NCBI GenBank assembly: GCA_004212095.1
Contig: RXIJ01000034.1
Span: forward strand, 1-35,017
Direction: 5' to 3'
DNA: 35,017 nucleotides
Origin: Methanosarcinales archaeon
Lineage (GTDB): Archaea > Halobacteriota > Methanosarcinia > Methanosarcinales > EX4572-44
The translations under genes and the position numbers were made by a program. Every line of letters begins with the position of its first letter. The stretch's first letter is position 1. This document shows, piece by piece, positions 9,137-17,787 of this stretch. Under the pieces are notes generated by a model that saw only the letters and a list, made by a program, of their open reading frames with translations, had not been told where the DNA came from and made no database searches.

Positions 9137-10033
9137 TTACCATCCACGTGTTTGAAGCATCTCTGATTCTGGTATCGTTTTTGTGTCCATCCCTTTCATT
9201 GGGTTTCCAATTCCTTTCGAGATCTCTGCAAGCATTTCTGGCTTGTCATAGTTGTTTACTGCTTCAACGATGGATTTTGCCATTTTTTCAGGGTTTTCTG
9301 ATTTGAAGATGCCAGAGCCTACAAATATACCATCCACTCCTAGCTGCATCATCATTGCAGCATCTGCTGGTGTTGCTATGCCGCCTGCTGCAAAGTTTAC
9401 CACTGGCAGGCGCTGAAGCTTTGCTGTTTCAACTACCAGTTCAATTGGTGATTCCATTTCTCGTGCTGTTTTAATCAGTTCTTCTTTGTTTTTACCTGCA
9501 AGAGCACGGATTTCACCTGTGATCTGTTTTGTGTGACGCACTGCCTCTTTTACATCTCCTGTGCCTGCCTCACCTTTAGTACGTATCATTGCTGCACCTT
9601 CGTTTATGCGCCGCATGGCTTCTCCAAGGTTTCGTGCACCGCAAACAAAAGGTATTGTAAATCTTGTTTTATCTATGTGATACATTTCATCGGCTGGTGT
9701 CAGAACTTCTGATTCATCCACCATATCAACTCCAACGGCCTCAAGTATTTCTGCCTCTACAAAGTGCCCTATTCTTGTTTTTGCCATCACAGGAATGGTT
9801 ACCTCATTGATGATTGACTCTATTATTTCCGGATCCGCCATTCGTGCAACTCCACCTTCTTTACGTATATCAGCCGGTACAGCTTGGAGTGCCATGACAG
9901 CAACAGCACCAGCCTCTTCAGCAATGTGTGCTTGCTCTTTGTTTGTAACGTCCATTATCACACCGCCTTTCTGCATTTTTGCAAAGCCGCGTTTTATTAA
10001 TTCCGTGCCATGTCTAAGTTTTTCCATGTCCAT
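9137..10033 (-). CDS. pdxS: Pyridoxal 5'-phosphate synthase, synthase subunit PdxS
   Basis: 298 residues. PdxS makes pyridoxal 5'-phosphate (vitamin B6) from ribose 5-phosphate, glyceraldehyde 3-phosphate and ammonia from the PdxT glutaminase. The protein is a (beta/alpha)8 barrel. Visible key residues are Asp28 in GGVIMDVT, the Schiff-base Lys85 in [16 protein letters not shown] and the second active-site Lys153 in [10 protein letters not shown], with phosphate-binding [14 protein letters not shown] and [12 protein letters not shown]. The ending ETRGW-like (LQTRGW) is standard. No pdxT lies in the window. No ribosome binding site is seen, but a TATA box lies 24 nt upstream of the ATG, which suggests a leaderless m[13 protein letters not shown] at residue 3 is an alternative start. 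Confidence 0.97.
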   Translation of the reverse strand: MDMEKLRHGTELIKRGFAKMQKGGVIMDVTNKEQAHIAEEAGAVAVMALQAVPADIRKEGGVARMADPEIIESIINEVTIPVMAKTRIGHFVEAEILEAVGVDMVDESEVLTPADEMYHIDKTRFTIPFVCGARNLGEAMRRINEGAAMIRTKGEAGTGDVKEAVRHTKQITGEIRALAGKNKEELIKTAREMESPIELVVETAKLQRLPVVNFAAGGIATPADAAMMMQLGVDGIFVGSGIFKSENPEKMAKSIVEAVNNYDKPEMLAEISKGIGNPMKGMDTKTIPESEMLQTRGW

Positions 10034-10050
10034 AATAAGTACACTGATTT

Positions 10051-10060
10051 ATGATTATAC
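10051..10060 (-). promoter_or_regulatory. TATA box of pdxS, implying a leaderless mRNA
   Basis: On the minus strand GTATAATCAT is centred about 24 nt before the pdxS ATG (10033). Archaeal transcription starts roughly 22-27 nt after the TATA centre, so the start would coincide with the start codon. No Shine-Dalgarno is present between them. Confidence 0.5.
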
Positions 10061-10187
10061 AAGATAAACTTTGCCTTGGAAAACTGCCACGTTACATGAT
10101 GTTAGCATTGTTTTTGAATATTTGAAAAAACCAGAATTTTAAGCCAACACCAGATGGCGTAACGGTCTCAAGATGCGCTCAAAAAGA

Positions 10188-11603
10188 TCAAGTAGAACTT
10201 GATTCAGGGTGCTCTGGTATGTAGAGTTTTTGCCATTCAAAAAAAAACTTTTCCATCCACCAGTTAATATCTTTTTGTCTGACCCTTCTTTTGAGTGCCA
10301 TAAACCGCTTCCTTTTTTCGTCCTCTGGCATTTCTACCGCTTCTTTTATGCCTTCTGCAATTGCATTTATGTCATAGGGATTGACAATGATCGCCTCCTT
10401 AAGCTCCTCAGCCGCTCCTGCGAATTCGCTTAGTATAACCACACCAGTATCCTTTGCAGCTATGTATTCCTTTACTACAAGATTCATGCCATCCATGATT
10501 GGAGTGACCAGAACAACGTCTGCCATTTTATAATACTTTACAAGATTGTCAAAAGAAACTATCTGATAAAAATATTTTATCGGGGTCCAGTCGACAGTAC
10601 TGTATTCACCATTGATACAGCCGACACTTTTGTCCAGTTCATGTTTCATCGTTCTGTATTCTTCAACCTTGGTGCGTGATGGTGTCGCAACCTGCACAAG
10701 AGTTATTTTTTCTTTCCACTGCGGATTATCCTCAATGAACTGCTTAAAAGCAAACATGCGTTCGGGAATGCCTTTGGTGTAATCAAGTCTGTCAATTCCA
10801 AAAATAATTTTTTCACCTTTAATTTTACTGCGAAGAGTATGCGACCTGTTTTTTACAGATGTGAATTGTTGATAATCTATACCAACTGGAAACACACCAA
10901 TTTTTACATCCCGGTCTCCATGATGTACGATGCTCTGCTTTTTATTCACCTGGAAACCAAGTTGTTCAGCACATTCAATAAAGTTTTGTGCATAATACTG
11001 GGTATGAAATCCTATCAAATCGCTGCCAAGCAAACCATTGAATATCTCATCTCGCCAGGGAATCTTGCTAAACGTGTTCCATGATACCCAGGGGATATGC
11101 CAGAAAAAAGCAATCTTATGCGTGGTATTTCGTATCATCGATGGAACAAGGCTTAAATGATAATCGTGTACCCACACAAAAGAGTTTTCTGTTGCAACAT
11201 CCATGACAGCTTTAGCAAACTTCGTATTAGCTTTAACATACATCTGCCAGAATCGAGTGCTAAACACCGCTTTTTCAGTAAACAAATGAAAAACAGGCCA
11301 TAGTATTCTATTAGAGAATCCATGATAATAAAATTCCTTCTCTTTTAGAGAAAGCTTTACTCGCTTGAGTGTATAGCACGGTGAGCTGCAAGGTACCTTC
11401 ACAACATCGCCATTCTCAAAATCAGCCTTACCACTTCCCCATGCAACCCATGTCCCTCCTGTTTTTCGCATCGTTGAATCGAGTGCGCTTACTACCCCAC
11501 CTATCCCTTTTTTACATATAATCCCCTTTGATGTACGCTCATGGCTGTAAGGCTCTCTGTTGGTAACAAGAACCAGTTCACCAGGAAGTTCTGCTGCTGC
11601 CAT
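10188..11603 (-). CDS. otsA: Alpha,alpha-trehalose-phosphate synthase-like glycosyltransferase (GT20)
   Basis: 471 residues, the size of a single-domain GT20 enzyme, which joins UDP- or ADP-glucose to glucose 6-phosphate; the trehalose made after dephosphorylation serves as a compatible solute. Motifs in order: [13 protein letters not shown] at the N-terminus, the glycine loop [57 protein letters not shown], the sugar-nucleotide loop [15 protein letters not shown], and [12 protein letters not shown] with [11 protein letters not shown]. No phosphatase domain or otsB gene is in view. Related GT20 enzymes make glucosylglycerol phosphate, so the acceptor is not certain. It reads towards pdxS with a 154-bp gap that contains a separate pdxS promoter. 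Confidence 0.88.
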   Translation of the reverse strand: MAAAELPGELVLVTNREPYSHERTSKGIICKKGIGGVVSALDSTMRKTGGTWVAWGSGKADFENGDVVKVPCSSPCYTLKRVKLSLKEKEFYYHGFSNRILWPVFHLFTEKAVFSTRFWQMYVKANTKFAKAVMDVATENSFVWVHDYHLSLVPSMIRNTTHKIAFFWHIPWVSWNTFSKIPWRDEIFNGLLGSDLIGFHTQYYAQNFIECAEQLGFQVNKKQSIVHHGDRDVKIGVFPVGIDYQQFTSVKNRSHTLRSKIKGEKIIFGIDRLDYTKGIPERMFAFKQFIEDNPQWKEKITLVQVATPSRTKVEEYRTMKHELDKSVGCINGEYSTVDWTPIKYFYQIVSFDNLVKYYKMADVVLVTPIMDGMNLVVKEYIAAKDTGVVILSEFAGAAEELKEAIIVNPYDINAIAEGIKEAVEMPEDEKRKRFMALKRRVRQKDINWWMEKFFFEWQKLYIPEHPESSST

Positions 11604-11728
11604 TGTATACTAATTACTACCTTATTTGTCATAAATGTTGGCTAATCGTTCGTCCTGCAAAGTTGACGAAAGTTTTATCTGTTTTCAACTGTAATAATAT
11701 TTAGTGTTATTACGGAACGTTGAGAGTT

Positions 11729-12994
11729 ATGGGCATTCATCTTGATCCGTCACTTACCTACATCGATGGCACTAATCACGTGCTTACTGAACAAACCACT
11801 CTTTCACAGATAGAGGCTGTTCAGGCAAAGTTAGGAATTACAAATATTACACCCATCACAAATCTTGATAGGGTTGGTATAGATGTGTGCTCTGTCACAC
11901 GAAAAAACGCAGCCAGGGGAGCAAACTCTGTTTATTCAGGCAAAGGTGCAAGTGCTAAACAATCAAGAATTTCCGCACTGATGGAGGCAGTTGAGCGATG
12001 CCTTGCCGAAGCGCCAGGAAACAATGCAGATATAGAGACGCCACACAGTTACAAAGAGAATATTATTGACTCATATTTGAATCTAAAAAAACAAGAAACT
12101 GTTCTTAATCCAAACGAGTTGATATTGAATGGAGCAATGTCGCTTAACACGCCACTTGAATGGATGTGGGGCAACGATCTATTTACCGGTGAAGAGATTC
12201 TTGTGCCTGCAAATGCAGTGTATCACCCATACGAGCCGCCTATAGGAAGCAATCGCTTGTTTCGAAGTGAAACCAATGGACTTGCTGCAGGTAGTTGCAT
12301 GGAAGAAGCAGTACTTCATGGACTCCTTGAAGTTGTTGAACGGGACGCTTACAGCATAGCAGAATACACCAAAAACACAGGAAAAAAAATCCTGCTGTCT
12401 ATAGAGAACGGTGTGCCATACCAGCTTTATAAAAAATTCGCTGGTGCAGGCGTGGATGTGCACCTCTGGCTGCTTCCGGCAGACAGCGGCATACACGTCG
12501 TTCTTGCAGCCGTTGATGACGTTGTGTTGAAATATCCAACATTACTTCTTATAGGCGCTGGTGCACACCTTGATCCTGCTGTCGCTGTAAACCGTGCATT
12601 AACAGAGGCAGCACAGTCGAGACTCGTACAGATACATGGATCACGCAAAAACAACGAGAGAGACGAGATGCAAGAACGGGTCGGGTACAATGCCATCAAA
12701 AACATAAATCGGCACTGGTACCGAAGCAAAGCAGAAACAACCACACTTGATGAGCTTGAAAACCAGGCATCTGACAAGCCATACAACAATATTCAGATAC
12801 TGCTTAAAAAACTCGCCCCAACATCTGCAAGAGCAATTATTGTAAACCTCAGTAGACCAGGCATCGATATACCTGTTATACGTGCTATAATCCCTGCTTA
12901 TGAAATTTGTGCCCTTGATTCAACACGCTTTGGCTCACGGGTACGAAATCATATAAAACTTGGTGCGGGGGCACGATGGAAGAAAAAGCATTGA
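11729..12994 (+). CDS. ycaO: YcaO-related McrA-glycine thioamidation protein (methanogenesis marker 1)
   Basis: A YcaO-fold ATP-dependent cyclodehydratase relative. In methanogens this clade installs thioglycine in the McrA active-site region of methyl-coenzyme M reductase. The ORF track begins at a TTG at 11720; I prefer the ATG at 11729 (MGIHLDPSL), giving 421 residues. Hallmarks are VYSGKGASAKQSRISALMEA followed by VERCLAEAP, then ETNGLAAGSCMEEAVLHGLL with EVVERDA, and AVNRALTEAAQSR, which hold the Glu residues expected to bind ATP-Mg. The end, RPGIDIPVIRAIIPAYEICA, matches marker-1 proteins. No TfuA partner is adjacent. It is transcribed alone and converges with hppA. Presence of the gene suggests the organism has Mcr or an alkyl-CoM reductase. 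Confidence 0.87.
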   Translation: MGIHLDPSLTYIDGTNHVLTEQTTLSQIEAVQAKLGITNITPITNLDRVGIDVCSVTRKNAARGANSVYSGKGASAKQSRISALMEAVERCLAEAPGNNADIETPHSYKENIIDSYLNLKKQETVLNPNELILNGAMSLNTPLEWMWGNDLFTGEEILVPANAVYHPYEPPIGSNRLFRSETNGLAAGSCMEEAVLHGLLEVVERDAYSIAEYTKNTGKKILLSIENGVPYQLYKKFAGAGVDVHLWLLPADSGIHVVLAAVDDVVLKYPTLLLIGAGAHLDPAVAVNRALTEAAQSRLVQIHGSRKNNERDEMQERVGYNAIKNINRHWYRSKAETTTLDELENQASDKPYNNIQILLKKLAPTSARAIIVNLSRPGIDIPVIRAIIPAYEICALDSTRFGSRVRNHIKLGAGARWKKKH

Positions 12995-13137
12995 GTGAAC
13001 CCCCATGATTTTTGCAAGGAGACTTTTCCTGATAAAGTCAAATTGCATGTAGCCAGCCCAGAAACTGCTGTAAAAATAGTATATATTTCCCTCATTATCA
13101 ATTAACCGGAAAGTGTATGAAAAATTGTCATTGTAAA

Positions 13138-13155
13138 GAGGGGAAAAACCCCCTC
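13138..13155. terminator. Hairpin terminator between ycaO and hppA
   Basis: GAGGGG (13138-13143) pairs with CCCCTC (13150-13155), and the minus strand continues into TTT, just after the hppA stop. It sits between two convergent genes and could end transcription of hppA; on the plus strand there is no T run behind it. Confidence 0.5.
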
Positions 13156-13161
13156 ACCCTC

Positions 13162-15201
13162 TCAAAAAAATCCGCTGTGAATAAAGATAGCTGAGAATAG
13201 TATTGCTATCATGTTTACTACTTTTATCAGTGGATTTAATGCAGGTCCTGATGTATCTTTGAATGGATCGCCAACTGTGTCACCAACCACTGCTGCTTTG
13301 TGTGCATCCGAACCCTTGCCACCATAAAGTCCATCTTCGATGAGTTTTTTGGCGTTGTCCCATGCACCTCCACCATTTGACATGGTAAGAGCTAAGAGAA
13401 GCCCTGATACAATAACTCCTATCAGCATGCCGCCAAGGGCTACTTTTCCAAGTATGAGTCCCACAAGCAGCGGAACTGCTATTGCAATAATGCCTGGTAC
13501 TATCATGTGTCGAAGGGCTGCCTTGGTGACAATATCAACACACTTACCATATTCTGGTTTTGCAGTTCCTTCCATTATCCCTGGTATCTCTCTAAATTGT
13601 CTGCGTACTTCTTCCACTATCTTAAAAGCTGCATCACCAACCGCATTCATAGTTACTGAGCTAAATATAAATGGCAGGAGTCCACCAATAAGAAGTCCTG
13701 CGAGTACGAGCGGGTTAGCGAGGCTAAGATCCCCTGGCAGGAGATCTACTTTATGAGTGTAGTCTGCAAACAGAGCAAGTGCTCCAAGGGCGGCTGAGCC
13801 TACTGCATACCCCTTTGTTACAGCTTTTGTGGTGTTTCCAACTGCATCAAGTGCATCGGTTGTTTCTCGTACGTTTTCAGGAAGTCCGGCCATTTCTGCA
13901 ATACCACCAGCATTGTCGGTGATTGGTCCGTATGAATCAAGGGTGATGATCATTCCTGTTACAGAAAGCATGGCTGCTGCTGCAATGGAAATACCATACA
14001 AACCCATGCTTGGATCGGCAGCACCTCCTGTCAGGAAAAAGGATGCGAGGATTCCTGCCGAAATGACCAATACCGGAGCTGTTGTACTTTCAAAACCAAA
14101 AGCAAGTCCGGAAATGATATTGGTGCCTGCACCAGTTTGAGAGGCTTCTGCTATTTTCTTTACTGGTCTGTATTTTGTAGAGGTGTAGTATTCAGTTATT
14201 ATGACCATCAATACCATGATCACAATGCCAATTATTGTTGCATAATAAAATTTAAATGGAATTGATAATGTTTGCGTGATTACAAAGAAAGCTGCAAGAC
14301 AGATGATTGCTGATGCTGCAACACCTTTATAAAGTGCGTTCATGATATTTTTGCCAGCCCCGATGCGGATAAAGAATATCGCTGCAATCGACGCAAATAT
14401 TGCTACTGACCCGATTGCTAAGGGATATATGACTGCATTAGCAATATCTTTTATGATCAGCGACCCAAGAAGCATTGCTGCAAGAATCGTTACCACATAC
14501 GTTTCAAATAGGTCTGCCCCCATGCCTGCACAATCGCCAACATTATCGCCAACATTATCTGCAATCACTCCGGCATTTCGTGGGTCATCCTCTGGTATGC
14601 CAGCCTCCACTTTTCCAACAAGATCGGCTCCGACATCAGCAGCTTTGGTGAATATGCCGCCACCAACCCTTGCAAACAGACTGATAAGGCTTGCTCCAAA
14701 ACCAAAGCCTACAATCAGGTCAACCTTTCCCGGCTCTCCACCATATAATAAGTATAATCCACTAACGCCAAACAGTGCAAGACCGACAACAGAAAGACCT
14801 GTGACTGCCCCTCCCTTGACTGCTACGCCAAGTGCCTCCTTTAATCCATTTTTCGCAGCGTTTGCTGTTCTGACATTAGCTCGTACTGATACATTCATTC
14901 CAATATAGCCAGCAAGAGCTGAAAAAATAGCTCCTATGATAAACCCCACAGCTATTTTAAAACCGTCGTGCTGCTTTAAACCGATGGCAATAACAACAGC
15001 AAGTACAACAGCTACAACCGCAATCGTCTTGTACTGCCTGTTCAGATATGCCATTGCCCCCTCCTGAATTGCTGAGGATATTTCCTGCATTCGTTCTGTT
15101 CCAGGCTCGTAGCTCAGTACTTTTCTGGCAAACAAGCCTGCAAAAACAAGGCTGATAATACCTGCAACAGGTGCAATATATAACCAATACATAGAATCCA
15201 T
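13162..15201 (-). CDS. hppA: Membrane-bound K+-independent proton-pumping pyrophosphatase
   Basis: 679 residues with about 16 membrane segments, the full size of the family. It hydrolyses cytoplasmic pyrophosphate and pumps H+ across the membrane. The PPi/Mg site is present: [20 protein letters not shown] then [19 protein letters not shown], with a second acidic site [19 protein letters not shown] and a C-terminal one near [16 protein letters not shown]. The segment [11 protein letters not shown] has Lys459 and Thr462 at the two positions known to separate K+-independent (Lys, Thr) from K+-dependent (Ala, Ala) enzymes, so this should be a K+-independent H+ pump. GAGGT lies 9 nt before the ATG and a TATA box sits at 15243-15250. 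It is a separate transcription unit from the operon upstream. Confidence 0.96.
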   Translation of the reverse strand: MDSMYWLYIAPVAGIISLVFAGLFARKVLSYEPGTERMQEISSAIQEGAMAYLNRQYKTIAVVAVVLAVVIAIGLKQHDGFKIAVGFIIGAIFSALAGYIGMNVSVRANVRTANAAKNGLKEALGVAVKGGAVTGLSVVGLALFGVSGLYLLYGGEPGKVDLIVGFGFGASLISLFARVGGGIFTKAADVGADLVGKVEAGIPEDDPRNAGVIADNVGDNVGDCAGMGADLFETYVVTILAAMLLGSLIIKDIANAVIYPLAIGSVAIFASIAAIFFIRIGAGKNIMNALYKGVAASAIICLAAFFVITQTLSIPFKFYYATIIGIVIMVLMVIITEYYTSTKYRPVKKIAEASQTGAGTNIISGLAFGFESTTAPVLVISAGILASFFLTGGAADPSMGLYGISIAAAAMLSVTGMIITLDSYGPITDNAGGIAEMAGLPENVRETTDALDAVGNTTKAVTKGYAVGSAALGALALFADYTHKVDLLPGDLSLANPLVLAGLLIGGLLPFIFSSVTMNAVGDAAFKIVEEVRRQFREIPGIMEGTAKPEYGKCVDIVTKAALRHMIVPGIIAIAVPLLVGLILGKVALGGMLIGVIVSGLLLALTMSNGGGAWDNAKKLIEDGLYGGKGSDAHKAAVVGDTVGDPFKDTSGPALNPLIKVVNMIAILFSAIFIHSGFF

Positions 15202-15210
15202 ATTTTGTAT

Positions 15211-15250
15211 ACCTCTTCAATATTAAACCGCCAATAGATATTCTATATAA
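15211..15250 (-). promoter_or_regulatory. Promoter and ribosome binding site of hppA
   Basis: On the minus strand TTATATAG (15250-15243) is followed about 25 nt later by the probable transcription start near 15220, then GAGGT (15215-15211) and the ATG at 15201. The arrangement shows hppA has its own promoter despite lying 134 bp after wtpA. Confidence 0.55.
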
Positions 15251-15335
15251 TAAAAAGCCTTTGGATATTTACAAAGTCTGTGGTGATGGTTTGGAGCGGT
15301 CTTTTGATTGTCGCAATCTATATATTACTCCATTA

Positions 15336-16406
15336 TCAGGGCTTGCGTCCTTCAATCACATCATCAAGTTTGTCAGGTACCCGGTCAAGGTTATCAGCTA
15401 CAGGCATAACCGTGGGCTGCTTTATATCATTGAGCACTCTCTGTCCCTCCCCACTTATCACAAACTGCACAAATTGTGCAGCAAGTTCCGGGTGTGGTGC
15501 ATTCTCCGGAATTGTGATCGCATAGAAAATCGGTTTACCAACCCGGTCAGTCCCAACTGATGTAAACCGTTGAAATCCAAGCCTGACCATAACTTTTTTG
15601 TAGGTATCTTCATATTCCGACGAGCTCAAATCAATTTCATTTGGAAGCTCCAAAAACCGCAATCCATGCTGTTGAGCCACGCTTTTGTATCCAAATATAT
15701 AGTCTATTTCGTTGAAGTCAAGCAGTGCTAACAACTGCACACTCCCTCCCCTGATAATAATTTTTTTACTTTGGGGCTTGAATATTTCCGGTATGAGCAC
15801 TATGTAGGTTCCGTTATTTTCTGTTACTGGTATTTCCGGATTGAAATTGCAGGATATTAACCTGTCAAAGATTGTTTGGTCGTTATAGTACAATTCAGCG
15901 AGTTGTGCTGTCATCAGGGTTCTGTATCCACATGCATCGAGCATCGGATTTGAAAACCCAAACTTCACATCCGGCCGTGCAAGGATTTCATACCAGTTTG
16001 ATTCGTTGATTTCGTTTGCATATCTGCTTTCGTTGGTGTATGCAATAACCATTTGATTTCTTGCAAATCGGACGTACCAGCAGCAATAGCTCTCTGTATT
16101 ATTGCCGGTAGCATACATCAGGTCAGGAATCAGGTTTTCGTCTGCAACCGCGAGCACATCGTACTCCTCATGAATATCTGTTATGTGCCTGATTGCCTGG
16201 ATGCTCCCGTGCCCTTCGATTCGCACATCAACGTCCGGATGCCTGCTTTCAAATTGATGTTCTATTTCCCCAAATGGCACGATCAAACTTCCGGCATAGA
16301 TAACATCTAATTCAGTTTTCTTTTGTTCACCTGTTAATACCGTACCAAAAATGATAACAACAATTATCAAAAGAGATGAGAATGTTACCATATAAATTGT
16401 TCTCAT
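15336..16406 (-). CDS. wtpA: Tungstate (molybdate)-binding protein, WtpA type
   Basis: 356 residues. The solute-binding part of a tungstate ABC importer, held outside the membrane by an N-terminal hydrophobic segment (FSSLLIIVVIIFGTVL). Family features appear in order: VIYAGSLIVPFGEIEHQF, the ADENLIPDLM strand, WYVRFARNQMVIAYTNES, NWYEILARPDVKFGFSNPML followed by DACGYRTLM, AELYYNDQTIFD, LLALLDFNEIDYIFGYKSVA and QQHGLRFLELP, and near the end GKPIFYAITIPENAPHPELA. This fits WtpA better than bacterial ModA. The permease and ATPase genes are not in the window. It is the last gene of a five-gene operon and overlaps the gene before it by 4 bp (ATGA). A tungsten enzyme (aldehyde oxidoreductase) is encoded 11 kb away. 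Confidence 0.88.
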   Translation of the reverse strand: MRTIYMVTFSSLLIIVVIIFGTVLTGEQKKTELDVIYAGSLIVPFGEIEHQFESRHPDVDVRIEGHGSIQAIRHITDIHEEYDVLAVADENLIPDLMYATGNNTESYCCWYVRFARNQMVIAYTNESRYANEINESNWYEILARPDVKFGFSNPMLDACGYRTLMTAQLAELYYNDQTIFDRLISCNFNPEIPVTENNGTYIVLIPEIFKPQSKKIIIRGGSVQLLALLDFNEIDYIFGYKSVAQQHGLRFLELPNEIDLSSSEYEDTYKKVMVRLGFQRFTSVGTDRVGKPIFYAITIPENAPHPELAAQFVQFVISGEGQRVLNDIKQPTVMPVADNLDRVPDKLDDVIEGRKP

Positions 16407-16975
16407 TTGATCTCAATCCTGTCCACCCATTTAATCCAGTAAGTGCCTTCAGTCATGAGGTTTTCTTCTCCAACTATAGAAACTCTAAAAGGTCTTCCAT
16501 CATTTTCCGGGAGGAGTTTACCATCTTGCCAATATGTCAATATCAGCTTTAGATCGCCATGTGGAACCTCTCTAAGGTCTTCCGGGTCAAAGGTGTTAAA
16601 ATCGCATTTTATCTGGTCGTAGTCAAAAACCATCATATATCCATCTTGTGCAGATATCCATACTGTGCTTGACTCGTTAATTCCTCCGACAAGATTGCAA
16701 AGGTCTTCTATTGGAACGCCTTTGCATTCAAAGGGGCCATATTTCATACCAACAGTTGAGAAGAAACTCCCGCGCCCAGTATAAGATGGCATTGTTTTAA
16801 TGTCATCGAATGACAGCACCATTTCTTCATCACCGACGAGTGTCAGGTTCCAGTCGATTTTTTCTTCTGTAACTCCGGGAAAATGCAGGCACCCGGATAC
16901 AGTAATGATAACACCGATACACGCCATTGCAATTGCTAAGGTTGGTAAAATGGGAACTCTACTGTCTCCTTTCAT
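16403..16975 (-). CDS. Lipoprotein with molybdopterin-oxidoreductase-like (SUOX) domain
   Basis: 190 residues. The N-terminus has a hydrophobic stretch ending in the lipobox-like VSGC (about residues 26-29), so the protein is probably exported and lipid-anchored. The rest resembles the Oxidored_molyb fold: a start strand WNLTLVGDEE, the segment FECKGVPIEDLCNLVGG, VWISAQDGYMMVFDYDQI, then DGRPFRVSIVG and WIKWVDRIEIK at the end. That ending matches the usual PLRLV...VKWV.xIE pattern of sulfite-oxidase-like domains. I cannot point to an obvious cofactor-ligating Cys, so cofactor binding is doubtful. It overlaps both neighbours by 4 bp (ATGA), with AAGGG before its ATG, and so is translationally coupled to wtpA. 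Confidence 0.72.
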   Translation of the reverse strand: MKGDSRVPILPTLAIAMACIGVIITVSGCLHFPGVTEEKIDWNLTLVGDEEMVLSFDDIKTMPSYTGRGSFFSTVGMKYGPFECKGVPIEDLCNLVGGINESSTVWISAQDGYMMVFDYDQIKCDFNTFDPEDLREVPHGDLKLILTYWQDGKLLPENDGRPFRVSIVGEENLMTEGTYWIKWVDRIEIK

Positions 16976-17787
16976 TTCATACCCTTCCTTAGCGTGTACG
17001 CAACCAACAAGAGTCCCTCAATCGCAAGAATGGCATCGAATCCTGGCACTGAGCTTGGTTTTGACTCGGGCATGGATTTTGCAGGACCTCCTTTATGACC
17101 AATATATCCGCCGCTATAAATTCTCAGCTCATCCACCCATTTCACTGTAAATCCGCCTGTAGAGGGATACAGTTCATAGAAATGCTGGCACTTCGCAGGT
17201 AGGCACTCGTGCATGTCACAGTTTCCAAAAACGTGTTTGCCCTCCGGATTGATAGAATTGTCTGCAAAAAAGACGAGTCGCATCCCGGTGTAGTAATCAG
17301 GCGGATAGCCAACGCCTTGCCGTTCACCAACCTTTGTGTCTTCTCCATTGTACCAGCAGAGAACCATTGATCCCTGCCGTGCTTCCGGTTGATAGACATT
17401 TGTGTAGCTAAACTCCACGTGGTAGCCATCTGGCGAATGGATCATTACATCATCGCCAGAAGACATTCCTCCAACGAGATTGCATAAATCCATGATATCT
17501 GTGCCCTTAACAGCACCCTTATCTTTAAAGTTTGCAGTCTCGTTTGGATTCCATTTATCTCCTTCAAATACTGGTCCCTGGTGGTAGTAATGCGTTACTC
17601 CGTCCCCATGAACAGGTAGATTTGCCTCCATCCATCCATAAGTTACATCTGTTTCATTAAGAACGGTTGTCCCGTCTTCTGCATATTTTACCACGTGCAC
17701 TTCTGTCGTTGGATCCGCGTGAGCAATACACACTGTCCATACCAACAACAGAAACAACGAAATCACAAATATTATTCTTTTATTCAT
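16972..17787 (-). CDS. Exported surface protein, HEC-type domain with PGF-CTERM-like tail
   Basis: The ORF track starts at 17805, but the ATG at 17787 (MNKRIIFVISLFLLL) overlaps the upstream stop as ATGA and has GGAGG about 11 nt before it, so I use that start: 271 residues. A signal peptide is followed by one ~200-residue domain shared with the three other proteins here: VKYAEDGTTVLNETDVTY, HYYHQGP, AVKGTDIMDLCNLVGGMSSG, MIHSPDGYHVEF, GMRLVFFAD, NCDMHECLP, and VKWVDELRIYS. The C-terminus, SVPGFDAILAIEGLLLVAYT followed by basic residues, looks like a PGF-CTERM signal for archaeosortase, which would anchor it at the surface. The domain seems to be a form of the Oxidored_molyb fold. Function unknown. 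Confidence 0.75.
   Translation of the reverse strand: MNKRIIFVISLFLLLVWTVCIAHADPTTEVHVVKYAEDGTTVLNETDVTYGWMEANLPVHGDGVTHYYHQGPVFEGDKWNPNETANFKDKGAVKGTDIMDLCNLVGGMSSGDDVMIHSPDGYHVEFSYTNVYQPEARQGSMVLCWYNGEDTKVGERQGVGYPPDYYTGMRLVFFADNSINPEGKHVFGNCDMHECLPAKCQHFYELYPSTGGFTVKWVDELRIYSGGYIGHKGGPAKSMPESKPSSVPGFDAILAIEGLLLVAYTLRKGMK

Noticed and set aside
12995-13102. GTG frame directly after the ycaO stop, in the same frame (about 35 codons)
   Set aside because: Could suggest stop read-through or a frame break at the end of ycaO, but the ycaO product is already full length and the extra peptide has no recognisable match.
14342-14908. 188-codon ORF antisense to hppA
   Set aside because: Typical shadow of a membrane-protein gene, low-complexity Pro/Thr/Ser content.
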